Origin: Cyanodermella asteris
Lineage: Eukaryota > Ascomycota > Lecanoromycetes > Ostropales > Stictidaceae
Assembly (NCBI GenBank): GCA_900618795.1
Contig: UYJD01000002.1
Location: forward strand, 2,487,077 to 2,551,076
Direction of reading: 5' to 3'
DNA: 64,000 nt
The notes under the pieces are model-generated. The model searched no databases and was not told the origin of the DNA. It worked only from the letters and a program-made list of their open reading frames with translations. The translations under genes were made by a program, and so were the position numbers. Shown piece after piece: positions 60,350 through 64,000 of the stretch; positions within the stretch are counted from its first letter, which is position 1, and each line of letters starts with the position of its first letter.

Positions 60350-62818
60350 ATGAAAGAACCCGACGATCCCAGTAGTAGAGCTGAAAGAAGCCAAATCCAA
60401 CCTGAATGGGATAAGATCCCAACTCCGGGCAGCCAACCGGTCTCTGCCACCACTTCTGCCTCTCAGCCTGCCGCTGAAAGCGAGAAGAATGACAACCATG
60501 CCAGCGACAAGTCCCGCGGCAATCGCCGCCTGCGAGACAAGTTTCGTCGCCACAAACACCACGACATTGCACAGCCAGACCCCGAGAAGTCCCAGGCCGC
60601 TGAAGGAGATGCGCAGAATACCGCGCAAGCATCTCCTGACACGCCCGCCTTGACGTCGCCCCACGGTGGTCAGGTCAAGCGAAACATCGTGGTTCGCTTC
60701 TTCCTCACTGTCAAGCAAGTTTTATTCTGCAGCTGGGTCAATGTCCTGCTCGTCTTTGTCCCCGTGGGCATCGCCGTCAATGCCGTCGGCGCAAACGCAG
60801 GTCTCGTATTCGCCATGAATGCCATTGCTATCGTGCCACTCGCTGGCCTGCTCGCTCACGCCACCGAGGTCGTTGCAGCCTCTCTTGGCGACACGCTCGG
60901 CGCATTGCTCAACGTGAGCTTCGGAAATGCGGTCGAGCTCATCATCTTCATCATAGCTCTCGTTAAAGATGAAATCAACATCGTACAGGCCTCGCTCGTC
61001 GGTTCAATCTTGGCCAACCTGCTCCTCATCCTCGGAATGGCTTTCTTACTTGGAGGTCTCCGTTACAGAGAACAGATTTACAACAGTACCGTTACGCAAA
61101 TGAGCGCCTGTCTTCTCAGCTTGAGCGTTACCAGTCTGCTGTTGCCAACAGCCTTTCACGCCAGCTTTTCCAACGCACAGACGGCCGACGACGCCGTTCT
61201 CAAAGTCAGTCGCGGTACCAGCGTCATCCTGCTCATCGTCTACGTCCTGTACCTGCTCTTCCAGCTCAAATCGCATTCATATTTGTACGCCAGCATGCCA
61301 CAAGAGAAGATTGACGAGGAAGCATTCCCAGGTGTTCTTGCCGATGTCTTCAATTCCTCTTCGTCCAGCGACACCAGCTCCTCTGACAGCGATTCAACTT
61401 CATCTTCAGACGGCTCGCACGCGACTGCAACTAAGCGCTTCAGAAGAGCTCTCAAACGTAGACGTCGCAAGTCGAGCGCTAGTACCGTCGACACGCCTTC
61501 ACTCAAATCCAAGGCCACTCGTTCGCCCTCCGTCGTCACAGCCAACACACCTCCATTCCTCCGCACCGGTAGCGACGGTAGCGGACCGGCTGTTCTGGAC
61601 CCCGTTCTCAGTGGCGACGAGGCAGATAACGATGCTGATAACCTGCGCCAAACGAGATCGCTCGATGACGTGACAGTCCAACACCGCGATTTTGGTGAAG
61701 AAGCGGCCTCATCCGTTTCTCCACGAAACTTGGAGAATTTATCAACCGCTCAGACTGCCGGCCCTGTCAGCCGTTCAATCTCCTTCGAAAAGGATGAGGA
61801 GTCAGAACCCAGGCACAAATCGAGACGCCACCGATTCAGACGCGATAAGAAGCGCAAGGACAAACAGCACAAATCGAAAAGTAAACGTAAGGAGAACGCC
61901 GTCGAGGGAGTTGAATCGTCTACGGTCGCCGCAATCGCCCCAATCGCCCCTATCTCGGAAGCCGGACCATTAGAGGGAACTCAAAGCAATGGTGCAGACA
62001 TGGTCCGTTCCAACACTGCTGGCCGTCGTCCGTTAGTCCCAATCACAGCTGTTCGCCCTCAGATGCAGAAGATGCTGTCTCAGACCGTCTTCAGCAGCCA
62101 GTACAATGCCCAGGCCATCGTTCAGCCCACTCGCCCTTCGGTCCCCCGCGCTCCTTATGGTCTCAGACGAACCTCCTCACTCCCTGGTCGTCTGAATCTC
62201 GCGAAACCTGCTACCGTGGGTGGTCCGGCACACATGGCTCATGCCGATCCCGATTCCAACGCTGCTGCTATCATTGAAGGCGGGCCTCAAGCAAACGAAC
62301 AAGGTCCCAACATGTCACGTACCTCTGCTGTCCTGACCCTGCTCATTACCACCGCACTTGTCGCTGTTTGCGCCGAGTTCCTTGTTGATAGCATCAACGA
62401 ATTGGTCACCGAATCCCACATTACAGAGGCTTTTATAGGTTTGATCATTCTTCCGATTGTTGGCAACGCCGCAGAACACGTCACTGCTGTGACAGTTGCC
62501 GCCAAGAACAAGGTCGATCTTGCGATTGGTGTTGCCGTGGGCAGCAGCATCCAGATTGCTCTGTTCGTCACCCCGATTGTCGTGCTCCTGGGATGGATCC
62601 TCGACAAGGATATGAGCCTGTACTTTACGCTGTTCGAAACGGTCAGCTTGTTCGTTTCGGCCTTCATTGTCAACTTTTTGGTGCTCGACGGACGCAGCAA
62701 CTACCTGGAAGGATCGCTTCTCTGTGCGGCGTACACGATCATTGCTGTCGCGGCCTTCTTCTATCCAAACTGCGATGCTAGTTCTGGAGCCACTTGCGCT
62801 GGCACGGAGAACGTGTGA
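60350..62818 (+). CDS. VCX1: Vacuolar Ca2+/H+ exchanger (CAX/Vcx1 family)
   Basis: Proton-driven calcium uptake into the vacuole. The 822-residue protein starts at ATG 60350 (MKEPDDPSSRAERSQIQPEW). The frame extends 30 bp upstream without an ATG. The cytosolic N-terminus (about 110 residues) is followed by six membrane segments with the first alpha-repeat (ATEVVAASLGDTLGALLNVS, then GNAVELIIFIIAL). A very long cytosolic loop (about residues 320-650) is rich in Ser, Asp, Arg and Lys (SSSSDTSSSDSDSTSSSDGS, RRHRFRRDKKRKDKQHKSKS), far longer than in yeast Vcx1. Five further segments carry the second alpha-repeat (GNAAEHVTAVTVAAKNKVDL). The loop suits phospho-regulation. Such insertions are, from memory, common in filamentous fungi. 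No introns. Confidence 0.92.
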   Translation: MKEPDDPSSRAERSQIQPEWDKIPTPGSQPVSATTSASQPAAESEKNDNHASDKSRGNRRLRDKFRRHKHHDIAQPDPEKSQAAEGDAQNTAQASPDTPALTSPHGGQVKRNIVVRFFLTVKQVLFCSWVNVLLVFVPVGIAVNAVGANAGLVFAMNAIAIVPLAGLLAHATEVVAASLGDTLGALLNVSFGNAVELIIFIIALVKDEINIVQASLVGSILANLLLILGMAFLLGGLRYREQIYNSTVTQMSACLLSLSVTSLLLPTAFHASFSNAQTADDAVLKVSRGTSVILLIVYVLYLLFQLKSHSYLYASMPQEKIDEEAFPGVLADVFNSSSSSDTSSSDSDSTSSSDGSHATATKRFRRALKRRRRKSSASTVDTPSLKSKATRSPSVVTANTPPFLRTGSDGSGPAVLDPVLSGDEADNDADNLRQTRSLDDVTVQHRDFGEEAASSVSPRNLENLSTAQTAGPVSRSISFEKDEESEPRHKSRRHRFRRDKKRKDKQHKSKSKRKENAVEGVESSTVAAIAPIAPISEAGPLEGTQSNGADMVRSNTAGRRPLVPITAVRPQMQKMLSQTVFSSQYNAQAIVQPTRPSVPRAPYGLRRTSSLPGRLNLAKPATVGGPAHMAHADPDSNAAAIIEGGPQANEQGPNMSRTSAVLTLLITTALVAVCAEFLVDSINELVTESHITEAFIGLIILPIVGNAAEHVTAVTVAAKNKVDLAIGVAVGSSIQIALFVTPIVVLLGWILDKDMSLYFTLFETVSLFVSAFIVNFLVLDGRSNYLEGSLLCAAYTIIAVAAFFYPNCDASSGATCAGTENV

Positions 62819-63279
62819 GCGGTCGGAGCTGATATTGTTGCTCAGGTTGCTATCAATCTACGAGCTTTATTATGAGCTTTGTTCTACGGAGATGGTGTGA
62901 TCTCTTCGGACGTCCAGTCTTTTCATGAAGTGGGCATTGTCACCAATATGGCAAGACCAGTCCTTACGACTGCATCGAATGTGATGATTTGCCTACATAT
63001 TACATTGACTCTCTCATTGTGCACTGCTTGATAGTTTCGTATTTGTATCAGCTCTTCATTTTCACCTGGCACAGTTTGTAGTGTGATCTTGACGTTGAAC
63101 ATGATCGTAAATACGTCTTCTCATTCATCAGGAAAACAAGCACAACCAGTGGCGCGTCTAATTTTGGCCTTACAATGCTGCTAATACCGCTTCGTCCGAT
63201 ACAAGAGATCGGCGAACAGGCCTTGTTGATGCGGATGTTGGGTCCCCGAGCCGCGATTAAACTTCTTCCTCAGCGGTAC
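62819..63279. other. Convergent intergenic region
   Basis: About 460 bp between the 3' ends of the exchanger and oxysterol-binding protein genes; no gene seen. Confidence 0.5.
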
Positions 63280-64000
63280 CTAACCTTGAGCATCGACAAA
63301 TTCGTCCCGCTCCCCCGTGTCCGTGTCTAAACGCTCAATCACGCTGGGAGGTCCGGATGATGCTGTCTTGTCCACGGCGTTGTTACCTTGCTGTAGCTCG
63401 GCGAGCATGGTGTGGTTGCCACCTACGGCCGCCGCGGCGGCTTGGGGCGCTGCGCTGCTGTCGCCAAAGTCTATCAAGTCCCCTTGACCGGTGACCTGGT
63501 GTGAAGTCGACGCCGGAGCGGGAACGCTTGTGGTAGTCTGCGTAGCGCCCGTGGGGACGCTGGATGTAAATTGTTGGACTGGAGCCGCCGCCGCAGCGTT
63601 CGTTCCGTGCGATGGGTTCGAAGGTTGAGGCGCGGGACCTGAACCTTGCGATGGCACCGACACCATTTCGCTCGCCTGGGCTTGGCCTAGAGTCTGACCA
63701 GGGAGGACCGGGTATATAGCTAGGATTTGTTTGACAATCTCATCTGGAGTAGAGCCATTAATTTCGGCGTCGATCAGCCAATCCAGGTTATCCTCTCCAG
63801 GCTCAAGGCAAGGCGGCACGGCACGGAAAAGTTTCGGGTGCCATTCTTCTCCCTTCTCAAGCCTCGCCGCCGCATCGGCTCGCTGCTGTTCTTCGATTGC
63901 GGTTTTGCTATCCGTCGCAGCCTCGTGGTTGACTTCCCGGATCGCCTTCGTGGTGGCTGCCCACAGTTTCTGACTTTCGCGCTCCTCTTGCTCCTCGAGC
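63280..64000 (-). CDS. Oxysterol-binding protein, C-terminal part cut by window edge
   Basis: The frame is open from the right edge to the stop at 63280, about 240 residues. The first 70 residues fit the end of an OSBP-related lipid-transfer domain: SQKLWAATTKAIREVNHEAA, DSKTAIEEQQRADAA and EKGEEWHPKLF follow the family order E-S-x-K-L-W ... I-E-x-x-Q-R ... W-x-P-K-x-F. After it comes an unusual C-terminal extension: a short acidic segment (DNLDWLIDAEINGSTPDEIV) and a Pro/Ala/Thr/Gln-rich tail with DLIDFGD. Osh-type proteins move sterols or phosphatidylserine against PI4P at contact sites. The assignment to a subclass must await the N-terminal part, which is outside the window. Confidence 0.75.
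   Translation of the reverse strand, partial: LEEQEERESQKLWAATTKAIREVNHEAATDSKTAIEEQQRADAAARLEKGEEWHPKLFRAVPPCLEPGEDNLDWLIDAEINGSTPDEIVKQILAIYPVLPGQTLGQAQASEMVSVPSQGSGPAPQPSNPSHGTNAAAAAPVQQFTSSVPTGATQTTTSVPAPASTSHQVTGQGDLIDFGDSSAAPQAAAAAVGGNHTMLAELQQGNNAVDKTASSGPPSVIERLDTDTGERDEFVDAQG

Noticed and set aside
1-64000. CRISPR arrays, bacterial operons or prophage
   Set aside because: None seen; all genes are eukaryotic with spliceosomal introns.

Overview
The window is nuclear DNA of a filamentous ascomycete (Pezizomycotina). Genes are dense and mostly intron-poor. The introns are 46-70 nt with GTRWGT-type donors. The gene set fits: a Lys2-type aminoadipate reductase of about 1.18 k residues, a HET-domain allorecognition-type protein, a GH81 glucanase, an NPP1/NLP-family secreted protein, a DUF4238 protein and a Zn2Cys6 regulator. 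The style resembles Dothideomycetes, but that placement is inference. One assembly gap of 390 N lies at 14484-14873.

Layout. 1-9.9 kb: poly(A) polymerase (cut by the left edge), a mucin-like GPI-anchor candidate, a maleylacetate reductase-like gene broken by two single-base homopolymer additions, and LYS2 with a perfect Gcn4/CpcA site upstream. 10.3-14.1 kb: a decayed coding region with many stops, then an Ama1/Mfr1-type meiotic APC/C activator on the minus strand. 15-24 kb: a housekeeping block of GPI3/PIG-A, an ExoIII-type AP endonuclease, V-ATPase subunit a, PRP18 and AHA1. 24.4-31.4 kb: BET4, then broken or doubtful genes (a proline-rich ORF with one in-frame TAG, a membrane protein with two frame breaks, a small protein with one), then an intact four-exon aldo/keto reductase. 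32.5-46.3 kb: a Zn2Cys6 regulator, GH81 endo-1,3-beta-glucanase, a DUF4238 protein, a small single-pass membrane protein, a small cysteine-containing secreted-type protein and a HET protein. 46.6-64 kb: STI1, a large Ser/Thr-rich secreted protein, a metallo-beta-lactamase-like protein overlapping tail to tail with a FluG-type amidohydrolase, an NLP, a vacuolar Ca2+/H+ exchanger and the C-terminal part of an oxysterol-binding protein (cut by the right edge).

The most interesting object is the meiotic APC/C activator at 11934-14087 (minus). Its frame is intact from the C-box through the WD40 propeller to a C-terminal Ile-Arg tail, with one normal 48-nt intron, but it is interrupted by exactly three in-frame codons. 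All three are TAG, and they lie where a tryptophan codon (TGG) is expected or plausible. This is the configuration expected if sexual-stage A-to-I mRNA editing (UAG read as UGG) restores the protein, a mechanism known from some filamentous ascomycetes. RIP-like CpA-to-TpA decay of the gene is the competing explanation. cDNA from sexual tissue would separate them.

The housekeeping genes are all uninterrupted, whereas five single-base frame breaks, each explicable as one extra base in a homopolymer, fall in three presumably dispensable genes. This argues for relaxed selection rather than uniformly poor sequence, but raw reads should decide. All functional names come from recognising motifs and family patterns by eye; no database search was run.
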